DNA of 64,000 nucleotides from the NCBI GenBank assembly GCA_921293015.1, contig OV121088.1, positions 33,331,645 through 33,395,644 on the forward strand, given 5' to 3'. Numbering within the stretch: the first letter of the stretch is position 1; every line of letters begins with the position of its first letter. Below the pieces are notes generated by a model. It had not been told where the DNA came from. It made no database searches and was given only the letters and a program-made list of their open reading frames with translations. The translations under genes and the position numbers were made by a program. The DNA comes from Phorcus lineatus. Its lineage: Eukaryota; Mollusca; Gastropoda; Trochida; Trochidae. This document shows, piece after piece, positions 36,001 to 49,749 of the stretch.

Positions 36001-38189
36001 GACATGAAGACACATCGTATAAGATATTTTCTTTTTGAACAAACTGACAGTTTTTCAGAGTAAAAATCTAATTATCTGGTACAACTTTCATCAGTTATTA
36101 CTATCTATTTACAACAGAATAAAGCACAAGGCGATGTGTGATTTGGTATACGGAAGAAATAAACAGCCAGGGTTTACAAAAGGTAGATAAAAACGCGACA
36201 CAGATCTTAGTGAACGCATGGAATTTATTTTTTCTTGCCGATCTTCATTGACAGTAAAATGAATAAAACATTTGGTGGCTTTCATCATGTTGAAATTAGA
36301 TTTTCTTTTAAAATCTAATGACTCTACAAATAACATAAATCCCTTCTAGAAAAAAGTATATGCACCGTCTTGTCATAAGCATGATATAATTGAGCATAAT
36401 TGCAATCATGAAATATGCCACGGACATTAGACCATATGTCAAGGTTTAATGGAGTCTAGTTAGTCTGTTTATCTCGACGTTTCTCACATTGTGTTAAATC
36501 ATCGCAGGCCGTGTCAGCTCGTCCAATAATAAAGTGACAATCACAAAGTTAAGCACATGTCAAGTTATTGTTCAGGACAAATGAACAGACACTGTTGGTT
36601 AAAGTCGAGTCACTTTCACCTCGATTTTAGACAGATATTTGAAACTGAGAACGAACTCTCAGGAAATTTATCAAATTACTTTCCCTCTTCGGTATAATGT
36701 CTCAAAACTGAGGTACCTTAAAATGAAGTCATTACTGAAATTGCAACACTTAATCTGTTGTTTTTTCACATGGTCAACTATAGAGAAAACTAGTCATTCT
36801 GATTTACATACGTCATTTTCGTTCTATTTCTGTAATACCACACATGTTAAAAATATTGCACTGTATTTAAGAATGGAAGGTCACAATACCCTTACTTTCA
36901 ATTATTGTTGTACTGAAAATGCAAACTCTGAGTTAAACAATCTTTAATCTGTTTAATGTTATTTGAGGCTGAAAAGCATCTTCTAGAAATTGATAATGTA
37001 TGATGTACAGTTGCCTTCAAGGGAAGGGTATATTTCTCTTAGTGACATCAGACATCTTAGTCACTGATGCGAGAGCAAAGATAAGGGAAATCTTCTCACA
37101 AAGAGTTTTCTTTCTGATAAAGAACTTGTTCGTCCTTAAGACCCCTGGGCTTGTAAAAAGTTCAAACCAAATCAAAAGTTACACAAAAGAAATTTAAGAC
37201 GCTCTTTTGGATATTATTGGATCTGAAATAAAGAACTCTATGCCACCAAAAAAAGCGTTTTCTGTACCAGGTCCAGGGCACTTAAGTTTGCAGATTACAG
37301 AATGTTGGTTTGGTTACTTGGTCATTAAGTTCTACGCATCTAAAGTTCTAGACAGGACTCACACATGATATTATATTTTCCCGTGTTTGTCTCATCTGAA
37401 TATAAATGTTTTTTCACCTCTTCAAAGTGAGTATTTGTAACCAAAAAGAGATAAATTATCTTTCATTAAAGAGTTGTTTTCCAGAAATTTATTTCAGTAT
37501 ATTCACTTTCAATGACATGCAGGGTAAAAGTAATGCTAAGGGTGGAAAATCATTGATAAATTGTAAAACAACATCATAAAAATGAAATTGGGGAATCATT
37601 AAAACTGTATCAGGATAGTCATCCTTCGGAGGAATGCTGTGATGAATAATTTTTTTCAAAACCAGGATGAAATGGGCTTTTTCAAGATCGATAATGAAAT
37701 GTTATTAATTAAGCATGATAATACAGTGGATGTAAAAAAAGCATTTAACAATTTCGAAGCCTGATGCTTGTGTAGATATGTTGATGATAAAGTCAGTGCA
37801 AATGTTGCCTCACGCTGTGGATGAAAGCTCTAATACCAAAAAGTAGCGAAAAGTTTAGCTATTGCAGATGTTTGATCCAGGTATACCAATTTAACAGACA
37901 ACCTCAGTGATTAATTATACAGATGAATATTAAAATAGCTAATCATTCAGAAACTGCGATAACATACATGTAGAACGAATATTTCACGTCATTTTAGTCC
38001 TTTATAAATTTGATGAGCTTATGACACCCTTACAGGAATACAAACATGGTTTATTTTCGAAGAGTGATGGCGACATATTTGGCATACTGATGTACTCTAA
38101 TGCAACCACAGCGATGAACAAACATCTAGCAAAACATTCATACATTTGAATAATGATTCAATAAAGATTTGATGTTTATCATATGTGAT

Positions 38190-38885
38190 TTAAACATATT
38201 TTATTCATGGAAAAGTTAATTACATGAATATGGATTGGCACAACAAGCTTTGAGCTTATTTAAGTGCCGCTCCATTAAATATGACAAAATACAATCTTTC
38301 ATAATACAAATCAAAATTTACTAAGTAATTAAATTAATATTTCCACAGAGGCCAACAAAAACAAAACAACAGACAGTAATAAGCGATGTAAGATCATCAA
38401 AGATACATTGAATATAGGAGTTTTGTAGTAATTCAAATGAAGGCATTTTATAATAACCTGAAACGTTTAGAATCTTGTATAAATGTATGAACAGATTCAA
38501 GAATATTCTGATTAAGTAATTTACTTAAATATTGATTACCATGGAGAATGTAGAAATATTTATCAAATCTTATTAAAATCATGATTTGGGCAAAAAAGGA
38601 AGTAGTGGAAAGAATGTTCCCATGGATGTCCGCATGAACAATTCGAATTGTTTGAAATATGCCTGTCAAATTTATCGGCGTTTAAGTCCCTACAACCCAA
38701 TCTGAGACGATCATGATAAATTTGGCATAATCTTGTTCCAAAGTTATTGTCGAAGAAAACATTATTTTGTTTGGTCCGTAATTTTGACGGAACTAAGTGT
38801 TTGTGATTCAATGATTTCGGTTGGTATTTATTATGAGAGAAACTGAAAGGATTTGATGCAGTAATAGACATACACAGAGACAAAT
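38190..38885 (-). mobile_element. LINE 3' fragment in module C, copy 2
   Basis: Same fragment as 16640-17339, with few changes. The zinc-knuckle-like CSCGHPWEHSFHYFLFC is retained. The longer open frame reaching 38940 runs into module DNA that was deleted from copy 1 and is not LINE coding sequence. Confidence 0.8.
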
Positions 38886-39474
38886 TAATGGGGTCGGCGG
38901 TTGGGGTTGGTTTGAGTGGAATGTTAGAAATGTAAAACATGCCTGCAACATCTCTTTTATGATATACTCACGTGCTGATTGAAAATATGACGAGAAATAT
39001 TCACCAGATTCATATGTTACATTGAATTACCTTTTTTACTTTTACAAAGATCAGCATCATCAAAGAGGGAGATACAAATGAGGAAATATAAGAACTTTTA
39101 ATAATAATAACGATTTAATAATATTTTCTATAGTATTTTTTGAATAAAGATTGGAAGATAAATAAATAATATAGATAAAGATAAATGGAACACAACTACA
39201 TTAAGAGACTATGACATCTGTTGATAATCAAAAGTCATTGTTTATTGTAAATGGCAACCTCAGCGATTAAAAAAATGCCATCATCAAACTGTCATTCATA
39301 ATGGCATTTCTTTCTTCTCACACAGATTGGAAAAAAACCCCTTTAAACGGGCACTGAAATTAGTGTCGTTAAAATGCAATAGTAACAGAAAAGTATTTAG
39401 AAAAAAACTATCTGCCATCCAGAAAACTGCTGTCAGATTAAATGATTGAACTAATAGGACAGTTTATAAAGTAA

Positions 39475-39978
39475 TTATCTGTTCTCTCGTACAGTGACAT
39501 GACCTACGAATAGTAACTTGTTTACCGGTACGCGGTATATATATTGTGCCATCTTCTGACAGGCATCAGCCAAATCTTCCCGACGATAGTCGATTGAGAT
39601 ATGTTTTGCAAAAAACATTAATGAGTTAACCACCTCAAGCATTGCTCTTTCTTTAACAAATATTTCATTCTCTTGCCGAGGTGCAGTGGTCGTGCTGTAA
39701 GCTTTTTGTACGGTAAGTGCCGGCAGTGTTCCATGACATTGAGGATGTGCGTTCGAGACTCGAACCAAAAAAGCAATCCCTGATATGACAATGCAACATT
39801 TATTGTACGCATATACGTCTAAGAAACAGTATGGTTGCAAGGTATACAATGTAACCCCTTTTCTTATTAACACCTCTCTTCTCATTAGGGAAATATTTGC
39901 AATACGTGTTACAAACAACTCGTACAGTGAATTAACTTTCTTTCGTAAAAAAGAATCTCCTTTCTTTAGATATTCCAT
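39475..39978 (-). pseudogene. Unrecognised minus-strand reading frame in module C, copy 2
   Basis: A 167-codon counterpart of 17767-18216, with a different N-terminus because of a one-base indel and a longer C-terminus. No domain is recognised. Confidence 0.2.
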
Positions 39979-40504
39979 CCATCTAGTAGCATCTTTTCAC
40001 GAACTGCAACAACTTTTCATGAACAATATTATGAAAATGCTATTCTACATATATGTTTCAAAAATAACATAAAGATGAATCAATATTTCCAATTTGATGT
40101 AGAATATGTTTTGTTATAGAAAAAATGGAGATGATGCTCATGCTAATACTATTTTACCAATATTTTCGCATTCAGTGATCTAAAGAAATGAGGGAAGATA
40201 CATGACCTAAATTGCAATGTAAAGTTGAAATATAACATTAATCTCAATAAACGAAATACACAACTTCACAAAAACATTTATTGGAGCAATGCGGCTGTAT
40301 ATGTTAAATTAAAAATTCCAACCTCAAAATGATGTAACAAAAATGAAGTTAAATGTTTTCAAAATGATAAACTTTGAAGAAAATCACAACTGGATACAAA
40401 ATCGGTTGCATAACCTCCTTTAATCAGAAAGGTATGGATCTTAACTGGAGTTTCATCAATGATCAGATAAAACACTCCATAAAACTCCACTCCCATTCCA
40501 GAAT

Positions 40505-40595
40505 ACACGGTAATGGCCCCTATGGTCCAGCTATTATGTCCTTACAGACCTTGTTGATTACTTTACACAATATACCAGACATCAAAGAGGGCAGA
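40505..40595 (+). other. 91-bp ultraconserved block, module C copy 2
   Basis: Identical to the other instances, inside the open frame 40374-40625, which differs from the copy 1 frame by a single residue. Confidence 0.6.
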
Positions 40596-40964
40596 GAACA
40601 ACGTTGCAAGAAATTCGTATCATAACATTGCATAAAGAGCAGGAGTAAACACTAGGTAAGATTGCATGTCATATACTTCAGACAGTTTTCTTGTTTATAG
40701 TTTGCGTAGGAAGAGAATAATCTTCAAAAACATTAATTGAAATCAAGAGTAATTATTTTTAAAGTATTGTATCTTTTAAAGCAAATAAGGAATATTCATT
40801 TTTATCCAACACAAACATATCGTGCTTTGAATAGTATTTGTAAGAATAATATCAATATCCATCAACATGTTTTTTATTATTCGTCAAAATTGTCTCTGTT
40901 TTATTAATATTTCATTCCTACAAACAGAGACGAGAGATAGTTATCAAGGATTCAGGATTCAGGA

Positions 40965-40986
40965 TACTACTACTATTACTACTACA

Positions 40987-41067
<81 letters not shown>

Positions 41068-41158
41068 GCTACTACTATTTCTACTACTTCTTTTAATATT
41101 ACTAGCACTACCACTACTAATACTACCAGTACTACTACCACTACAACTACCACCAGCA

Positions 41159-41215
<57 letters not shown>

Positions 41216-41385
41216 TTACTACTCCTACTACTACTACCTCTACTACTACTACTACCGCTACTACTACTACTACTACCACCAGTACTACTACCGCTACCAC
41301 TACTACTATCACTACCAATATTACTACTATTACTACTACCAATATTACTACTACCATTACCACTACTACTATTACTACTCACTAG
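40965..41385 (+). repeat. (ACT)n microsatellite, module C copy 2
   Basis: About 420 bp, with the first half equivalent to 19338-19541 and a further ~170 bp of ACT/ATT/ACC/GCT variants that copy 1 lacks. The long open frames on both strands are repeat artefacts. Confidence 0.97.
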
Positions 41386-42552
<1,167 letters not shown>

Positions 42553-42699
42553 ACGGGGGCAGAGAGACACTGCTTATTCTTTTATATGGTGCTGAAAATA
42601 GACAAAAAACAAATATACACACAGAATACATGCAAAGACAATTATGGTGAAACACGCCATTAGCGCAGGCCAATACACATTCAAACGTACGTCCACATA

Positions 42700-43490
42700 T
42701 CTACCAAGGACAGTACAAAAGCTACTGAGTATCTCTCGTCAGTATCGCTGCGCAAAACGTGCCCTAAATGCAGTTTGATGGTAACGTTAATTTCGGAAGT
42801 AGCTTAATAGTTCGAGATCTCTTAATCCAAGTAATCCCCTGTATCTTTGATGTGCATATTAAAAAGTAAAACATCTGACGTTAGGAATGTGGTTAAAATA
42901 TTCCAAGTGGCGGAGGGATCAGACGTTTGGAACGGCAGATGTGAATAATTGGCTATCAGATATCGGCAGTTGCTGGTCACTTTGAAGTAAGTGGACGGCG
43001 GTCAAGCCTGGCGCTTCACATATGGTAAGGAGATGTCAGCCGTCACTGGAACTATAAAGCTAGGGCGATTATATCCCCCTTTTGGTCCCTTGTCAATCAG
43101 ACTAGTCTGAATGCTTTGTAGCACGCCGAATGTAAACAGGGATAAGCATTTTGCGAGACAATTCCGTGTTACTTTTCGACACTTAGACCATCATTGGAGC
43201 AATCGCAGATCAGAAGGGAGATCTCGCGAGATGTGACGGCGAAAATGACGTCACGTGACAGAGCTCGCTCTCAACCCTGAGCATTCGACCAATTACAAGT
43301 AATCACCAAACAAAACGATTTGGATAGCCCTAAAGACCTTGCTTGTCACTGGCGGACCAATCGATTCCTCAATGGTCTTCACATAAGCCATGACGTTCGG
43401 ACCTCTTGTGAAGCGAATAATTACCTCAGCCAACTTAGCGAATTTAGGTGCACGGAATAAAAAGAAAATAGCATGGTTTTGGTAAGCTTA
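42700..43490. promoter_or_regulatory. CpG-richer promoter-like region
   Basis: This stretch is visibly richer in G+C and CpG than its surroundings. It contains TATAAAG at 43053-43059, the palindrome ATCTCGCGAGAT at 43221-43232 (core TCTCGCGAGA, a known core-promoter motif in animals), and TGACGTCACGTGA at 43246-43258, where a CRE (TGACGTCA) overlaps an E-box (CACGTG). CCAAT boxes lie near 43289 and 43357. A possible splice donor TTG/GTAAGC follows ATGG near 43481. No transcript start can be proven and no downstream gene is recognised. Direction is uncertain; plus is favoured by the donor-like site. Confidence 0.45.
43246..43258. promoter_or_regulatory. Overlapping CRE and E-box
   Basis: TGACGTCACGTGA contains the full CREB/ATF palindrome TGACGTCA and the bHLH palindrome CACGTG sharing two bases. 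It lies 14 bp after the TCTCGCGAGA palindrome. Confidence 0.5.
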
Positions 43491-44499
43491 CTGTTGGGAA
43501 AGCCTTGTAATGATTGGAATAACTTGAAGATGTGATTAAAGAGTTTTATATATGATTTCAATAACATTTTACATTCCAGTGGCCCTGTCGTTAACGAGCC
43601 TTATGCAGGACAAATGACACATCCTTTTAATAAAGAATAATGTTTTATATAAGTCGAGGATTCTGTTTGAATGGAAAATGCATGACGTATTCCGAGGGTT
43701 ATTCTTTTTAGAACTTTAATGATATTTTGTATACCAGGTTAGACTTGTCCTTAAAGATTTGAATCTAACAAGGAATGAAAAAAAGTTCTAACTTAGCAAT
43801 AAATGGTATTCATATCAAACTAGTATTTCTTGTCATAAGAGAGGTATATAAAATTGTTATTACAAAGTTAAAAAAATTTCATCATCGATAAGAACTTTAT
43901 ACGGTGTTTTTGGTCTAACGATATCTATAAGGTCTAATTGAATAATGCTCAAATGTTTATATTTGATAATGTGTATATTCGATACATTAGAGAAAATTCA
44001 ATCCATAAAAGTAATAAAAAACATTTAATGTAAAGCGGTGGTTCTTAACTGTGTCTCTATTAGTAAAGGAGGAGGATATTTTGTAAATTTTCTTTTACAT
44101 TTGGCTATATTAGCTGATCGTACAAACATCGAGTGTTATCGTTTGGATATTAATATTCATATATATCGTTTGGATATTAATATTCATATATCACATGCCC
44201 CTTTTGAAATAGTGGCATGTTATTCATTTACATAAGATTATTGCATATTGTGGCCTTAATTTATTAATGTCATTCTATATGACATTTACGGTACCGCAAC
44301 ACGTTTTGGTTTTATTTGCTCGAATTCCCCGTAGTAAAATTAGTTTATGGAAAATATGACTTCTACAGAGGATTAAACGACCCCTTATTATAACTGAATA
44401 TATGTAGTATTACAGAACAATTCTCAAGAATCAGCCGAAAATCTATGCGGTCATTTTTGTGCGACCACCTTAAACTCTATCGAATAAGGTAAATGGACC
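43491..44499. other. AT-rich single-copy DNA
   Basis: The only structured part is a 27-bp direct repeat at 44137-44190. No coding signal is seen. Confidence 0.5.
44137..44190 (+). repeat. 27-bp unit repeated twice
   Basis: The unit starting TATCGTTTGGATATTAAT occurs twice in tandem without mismatch. The 65-codon frame over it reads a repeated YRLDINIH and is probably fortuitous. Confidence 0.85.
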
Positions 44500-44602
44500 A
44501 AATTTGTTAGCACCAAACCTGTACGTTTATAAAATTTGTCTTGTAAATTTTGTACATGGGCCTGTGGCCTTTATACTGAATAAACTTCTATCTACACCCA
44601 AT
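44500..44602 (+). mobile_element. LINE 3' end (CR1/RTE-like tail)
   Basis: TGTACATGGGCCTGTGGCCT followed by TGAATAAA matches the 3' UTR of the LINE at 9150 (TGTACATGGGCCAATGGCCT), here on the plus strand. Only the extreme 3' end is recognisable. Confidence 0.6.
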
Positions 44603-45899
44603 GGACCAGCGCGGCTTAACTGAACATGGAAGGTTCATTTAACAACTCATTATATTGTTTTACAAGGGTTTCCTTGCATGTTGTGCCATTTGGTTCCCAG
44701 TTTGTGAGAGCATATTATTTCCGTACGAAAACGTGAAAACATAACAAGACGCACTCCTAATGTGGGTTGAAATAAAATTAGTGAATGATTAATGGTCTCA
44801 ATACTCCAAGATACTTCTACAACCTAATTTACACAGAATGTACGTCTGTCGCACCGTCCCTTTAAGGATCCGGCTGGTCGGTTTATCTGGCAGAGAAGCC
44901 TGCTAACAAGGAATGAAGGGTCAACAAAGTAAGGAGGAACTTGACAGAAGTTCCTGCTTATTACTTTACCAAAGTATGGTACTTCTCAACACTCGTATCA
45001 TTCATCTCTAAAGAGAAGAATATCAATTACCCGGAAGTAATAAACCCCTCTTTTCGCTTAATTACCTTTAATACAGACCAAGATTTTCTCTTTCCTTTAC
45101 AAGTTGACGTGATACCTACATCTAGATCAATTACTCGGTCATCATTACTTCCGTCCCTATGAATAACATCACAACATAAAGTTCTCCTAATATTATGTGT
45201 TTACAATTGGTACTAATATATCAAAACGTATGCAGAAAACTGTTTATTTTAAATCGATAACATATCAATATGATAAAATGGAATACATTGTAGAACGTTG
45301 ATTGTAAGTTCAATTTTTTTCACAAACTGCGTAAGGTCATTCAGTGCTACACATCTTAATCATTTCAGTTAGGGAAAACTATTCATATAACTAATCCAAA
45401 TTGGTCCGTTTGTCAAATAACTACTATTGATTCAAAAGATTGGCTTGCGTTGGTAACATTTGTTTTCTTTTGGTGATATCACTTTATTTTCTTATGTGCT
45501 CTTAAATATTATGGTGACATAATTTGAAATCATTGAATATAGTAAAATCGTGAAACGTTTATGTTGTTGTTGTTCCAATTGTTGAGAATCCAATTTAAAT
45601 TTTTTACAATCGTATCATTTACATATTACAAAGGTTACTTTAGAAGTGAATTAATTAGTACAATGATTGTTTTTTTCTGCATCATTACTTTTATAAAGCA
45701 GTCTTTCTTTCTGGATTTCTACGATCGGAAATTCACGTAACAGTGTGTAGAAAACTGACAAAGTTAGCATTGGAATTATATAAAGAATATTAAGCATGCT
45801 ATTATAGCGAATGGTTAGTCCAAGGACATGAATTTAATGCTCGCCCGTGTAAGATACTGCAATGTAATATTTCTACGGCGATATTGAACTAGTGTAATA
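44603..45899. other. AT-rich single-copy DNA
   Basis: Short reading frames only. No conserved motif or repeat is recognised. Confidence 0.5.
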
Positions 45900-45965
45900 C
45901 CGCTACACGTATGACGGCATAATATTGCGTGGTTGTGACCTTATAATGTTGGCACCGCCATCACA

Positions 45966-46030
45966 ATGGCGGCCAAGTCGCAGAAATGTTGCGTTCCGTA
46001 CACTTTCGGCAATCATGCTTGTTTACTGAG
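45966..46030 (+). CDS. Possible first coding exon with YY1-type start context
   Basis: Upstream DNA (about 45900-45960) is CpG-richer than its neighbourhood. ATG at 45966 sits in CACAATGGCGGCC, which is both a good start context and a match to the YY1 element (AANATGGCGGC) found near transcription starts of many animal genes. Translation begins MAAKSQKCCVPYTFGN and runs 21 codons to GAG/GTAAAG at 46030-46036, a good splice donor. The Cys-Cys-Val-Pro start loosely recalls THAP-type zinc fingers, but the second Cys spacing is wrong, so the family is not claimed. No following exon was found. Confidence 0.35.
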
Positions 46031-46036
46031 GTAAAG

Positions 46037-46724
46037 TAATAAACACAATACTAAAATTCCTTCAATTTAATACTATTTTGTTTTATTAAACTTGTTAATG
46101 ATTTAGTATCAAACTCGCTTTCGCTTGTCTTATACTGAATCAATTACTCGTTTAAGAAAATAGTATTAAATGGAAGGTCGTTTATTATCCTTTTTAAATT
46201 CTACCATGAACTAATTGTACCATCAAGACATTTTAATCTGGTTTTTTTTTCAATCGATAGTACATTTCATTGTTCAAAAAAGAAATTGGTATAAAACCTG
46301 AAGAGAACTAACTTCAAATAAGATTAGTAGAGACTCTAACGTCTTTCACAATTAGTGCCATGGGAGTATATTGGTTCCTGTTAGTATGTTTCGATCGGTT
46401 TAACATTTCTTAATGTAAATAGCAAAGCGCCATTTTGACAGTTGATTTCATGACTCATGATCTAGTAATAATATGATACACATCATTTTAGACATATCAG
46501 TCTCTACTACTTTCCCTTCATCTGTATTAACAGCAAGTAACAAATTCAGTCAGTTCATTACTTTTGTAAATCATTCTGAGTTTATAAAAGTGATAGTTTA
46601 AAAATCAAATTTAATCATGAAAAGTAAAAAAATACAATGAAGTTTTCAATATATTTTTCATCAATGTTTGGATGTTTCCTTATCGTCCAAGTTACAGGAC
46701 CTTGGTCCGTTTTATTAACCAATG
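46037..46724. other. AT-rich DNA, possibly intronic
   Basis: It would be intronic if the exon at 45966-46030 is real. No further feature is seen. Confidence 0.4.
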
Positions 46725-47045
46725 ACCAATGAGCAAAGTGTTGTAGTGAATAGAGTGCCTGCCTATCAAGCCAAAGGCCCGGGTTCGAATCCCAGTCGAG
46801 ACACCAAACATTTGTGATCTGGATCTCAAACTGTTTTGTGTCCCTGGGCAAGGCTCTTCACCTACATTGAATGCACTTAGTCCACCCAGCTGCTTACATG
46901 GATACCTGAGACACAGGATTTAGGAAGCTACATGGTCGTGTTTAGCGCTTGGCGGCTATAAGTAAAATACACATCCTTCAGGGTAATGATGTAGATAGCG
47001 CTTTGAACAGGTACCGGTTCCTGAACATAGCGCCAAGTAAATGTC
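46725..47045 (+). mobile_element. tRNA-derived SINE
   Basis: The head has an A-box-like TAGTGAATAGAGTGCC and a strong B box, GGGTTCGAATCCC (about 46790-46802). The body has GTGTCCCTGGGCAAGGCTCTT, a conserved central piece seen in several invertebrate SINEs. The 3' part has repeated AGCGCT-like motifs (GATAGCGCTTTGAACAGG and ATAGCGCC) before AAGTAAATG. No other full copy is seen here. A sense transcript would be made by RNA polymerase III. Confidence 0.75.
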
Positions 47046-49749
47046 CACATTTTCTTTGTTCAATGACCGGCGGAGTTTGAACGTAACAATACGTAACCTT
47101 TATAAACATAAGTGTAAATTTTCACTAATTATGGGAGGGGAGGAGTTATGTTGAATAATACCAATTGAAGAATTACAAAACAAGTGGATAACGGATTCGA
47201 ACCCGCACTCAACCAAACGTCGCCTGTACAAATTATCCTAAATTAAGCACAAAAACAAACTTTTCCGCTAAAGGCTTTCGAATTAAAAGATTCAAGATAT
47301 TCTTTTTTTCTGAAACAAAGTTGAAACTTTTCCATCTTAAAGTTCACTTAGCTCGAGTTGTTGTGTAAGAAAATAACCAGGCCCAATCTGCTCTGATTGT
47401 TATCGACCTGCGCATGCATACTAATGCCCCGATCTATTTTCGACCACTGCAGTTATATTTAGCTCATTAAAAGCAAGAAATGTGTCCAACCACGACACAA
47501 GTAGCACCGATTGATTCCCTTATTGAGCGCCGTCGAGCGAGTTTCATCAGGAGAAACATAACTTCATTAGGGCTGCTGCAAGAAACAGGGGATACGGTCC
47601 ATTTAATTCATTTTACAAAAGGGAAATGTCTCTTCACGTTATTGGAATATTTGGAAAATGGAAGCTTTATCATATTCACATAAATGTCCTCAGTTGTTCT
47701 TTAGCCTACCATTGTTTGTGACAATCAAAATTGGTCAAATCAGCATCTTCGTTCTATACTTATACCGAATTAAGCAACATTTATAATCACGTGGGACTAT
47801 CGATTCTGGGCGAGCATAATTATTTAGGATTCGAAGGCATATCTGCAGAGTCCGAACACATTTAACAGATATCGCTACCCAACTATGTCCTATTTTGGAT
47901 GTTCGTATGTCAAAGATTAATATTGTGCATGAATATGAATACGAAAAAAATAGAAATGCATTTTCCTCGATCTTGTCTTAATCCAATATCATCTGGTATA
48001 GACGGGCTGATGCTGTGGCCAAATGATGTAATCTTTCTTAATAGAGCCTTGGGTTCAACTATGGGTCTCACGAAGGGAAAATATTATTTACTTCTTTGCT
48101 TGACACTCGACGATAAAAGATCACGACAAAGTTGCACTTGTTCAACTCAAATACCTCCTTTAGATCACTTTGCCGAAATATTATTCCATTGAAAAACGAT
48201 GCTGGATTGAGTATTAAGACCCATTGTTAAGAAGTTCTTTTCAAATATTAAATAGTCAGGTCAGTCTAGACAAATGAATTAAAAGTAAAAGTAAAATTTA
48301 GGTTTTATGAACAATTTTATGCAAAAAGATGAAAACAAATTGAAAAAAACAAATTGAATACAAACAATTAAAGAGTCACCCAGGAAAATCCTCCATCTTA
48401 TTTTTATCTAAGTAAAAATATTTTGGCATTTTGAAAGTCTTTGATACTTCGTAAAATGAAACTACAGAAATAGTGATAAAAAGGTTAAAAGCATATTCTC
48501 ATACAAGCATTCTATATGACTTCTCACAAGCTGCCAATTAAATGGTCTTGTGATAAAGATATCAAATAAAGTTCGAATAAATTTTATTTTAAAACGTATT
48601 TCTCTATTCAAACTGTTATTTTCCTCATGACTAGTCAAGACCATGTTATCCCTATAGATATGCTTTGTTTCAAATGGATCAATGCAGACCTATTTTAGTG
48701 ATCTCCTTATAACATGCTGTTTAGAATGATTGGATACCAACATCATTGTGGTCCTGTAGCTATACTGGTTTTTGCGCAATTAATGTTGTTAAAAAATTTA
48801 TGACCCACATGCTGACAAACTATATATCCTGTCGTTATGGTATCGTTTGAAGCAGTTAGTGTTCCCGTGATTTTTATAGCTTTTGATATTACCATGCAAT
48901 GGTTCAGCATAAAATAGGCGCCGCATAGAAGTCTTATTTATTTTTACACACGTAGTATAGGGTACAAATATTGTTACGTATAATTTAAAAGATTTCCTCG
49001 TTAAATAAATCATCAACGTCTAATTTTTTCTTATTAACACTGCAGAGTATAAAATGTTGCCATGACAGATTCATTTGGTAATCACTAGCTTGCAAATCCT
49101 TCATTTTCATCAATGTCCTTTTTAAAAAGATATTTTCCGTACACATATTGTGAGTATATATATATCATGTCAGTGAACCAAAAATCTGCTAATGTTGATT
49201 GCCTTGTACAAATATTTAATGTCAACATTTTCTGCCCATTATCGAATTGGATTGAAGTCTTACATATGTTATTGAATATACGTTCACGCGTATATATTGA
49301 AGGAGTTTATTTTTGTAATCCACTCATGTTTTAGAAGTGACATCATATGTGATAAAACATATTGTATCAACAAAGCATATTTATCAACGTTTCTTCAACT
49401 AAAATGCATATGCCCATTGGCAAATATATACATATATTATTCACATTGTAAACAGATTCAGATTGATTATCAAGATGAAAAGAAGTATAATGAACAGTGC
49501 GGATAATTTATGCAAAGTGTTATCTGATAGAAAAATGTGAAATTTGGTAAAAAGATAAAACTTAACGTCGAAGAAAAAAAATAACTGCATTTTTTCATCA
49601 TATGTGCTCATATTATCGTTTTCACTGCGTATCCATATAATGGTCTATCTAGGCCCTTGTGTAGAAAATCGCTCGAGCTCGTAGTACGTTTTCGTGCATA
49701 TTTCAATTACTTGTCTCCATGATAAGAATATCCATGTCTTTAAATCAGG
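47046..49749. other. AT-rich single-copy DNA
   Basis: A 67-codon frame at 47480-47683 (PIDSLIERRRASFIRR) could be a LINE protein scrap but cannot be assigned. A 97-codon frame at 47899-48192 is not recognised. Nothing else is supported. Confidence 0.4.

Larger units (their letters stand above)
21077..41215. repeat. 21-kb tandem unit, copy 2
   Basis: This is the second head-to-tail copy of the unit starting at window base 1. It begins with the complete left terminal repeat of the mariner element at 21077 and ends within (ACT)n at about 41215; beyond that point it no longer resembles copy 1. Substitutions relative to copy 1 are sparse. Indels are larger: its first (ACT)n array is about 570 bp longer, it keeps ~215 bp at 38912-39126 that copy 1 lost, and it lacks ~100 bp present in copy 1 near 12 kb. 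Either a recent segmental duplication or two haplotypes joined in assembly could give this pattern. Confidence 0.93.
32495..41215. repeat. Module C of copy 2
   Basis: It is nearly identical to 10865-19541. It lacks about 100 bp near 33604 and about 125 bp near 40177 that copy 1 has. It keeps about 215 bp at 38912-39126 that also exists in module A (2985-3200) and was therefore lost from copy 1. The spacer transposon and opening segment that follow module C in copy 1 do not follow here. Confidence 0.75.

Noticed and set aside
47190..47215. B-box-like GGTTCGAATCC on the minus strand, possible tRNA
   Set aside because: The T stem does not pair and no cloverleaf can be drawn.
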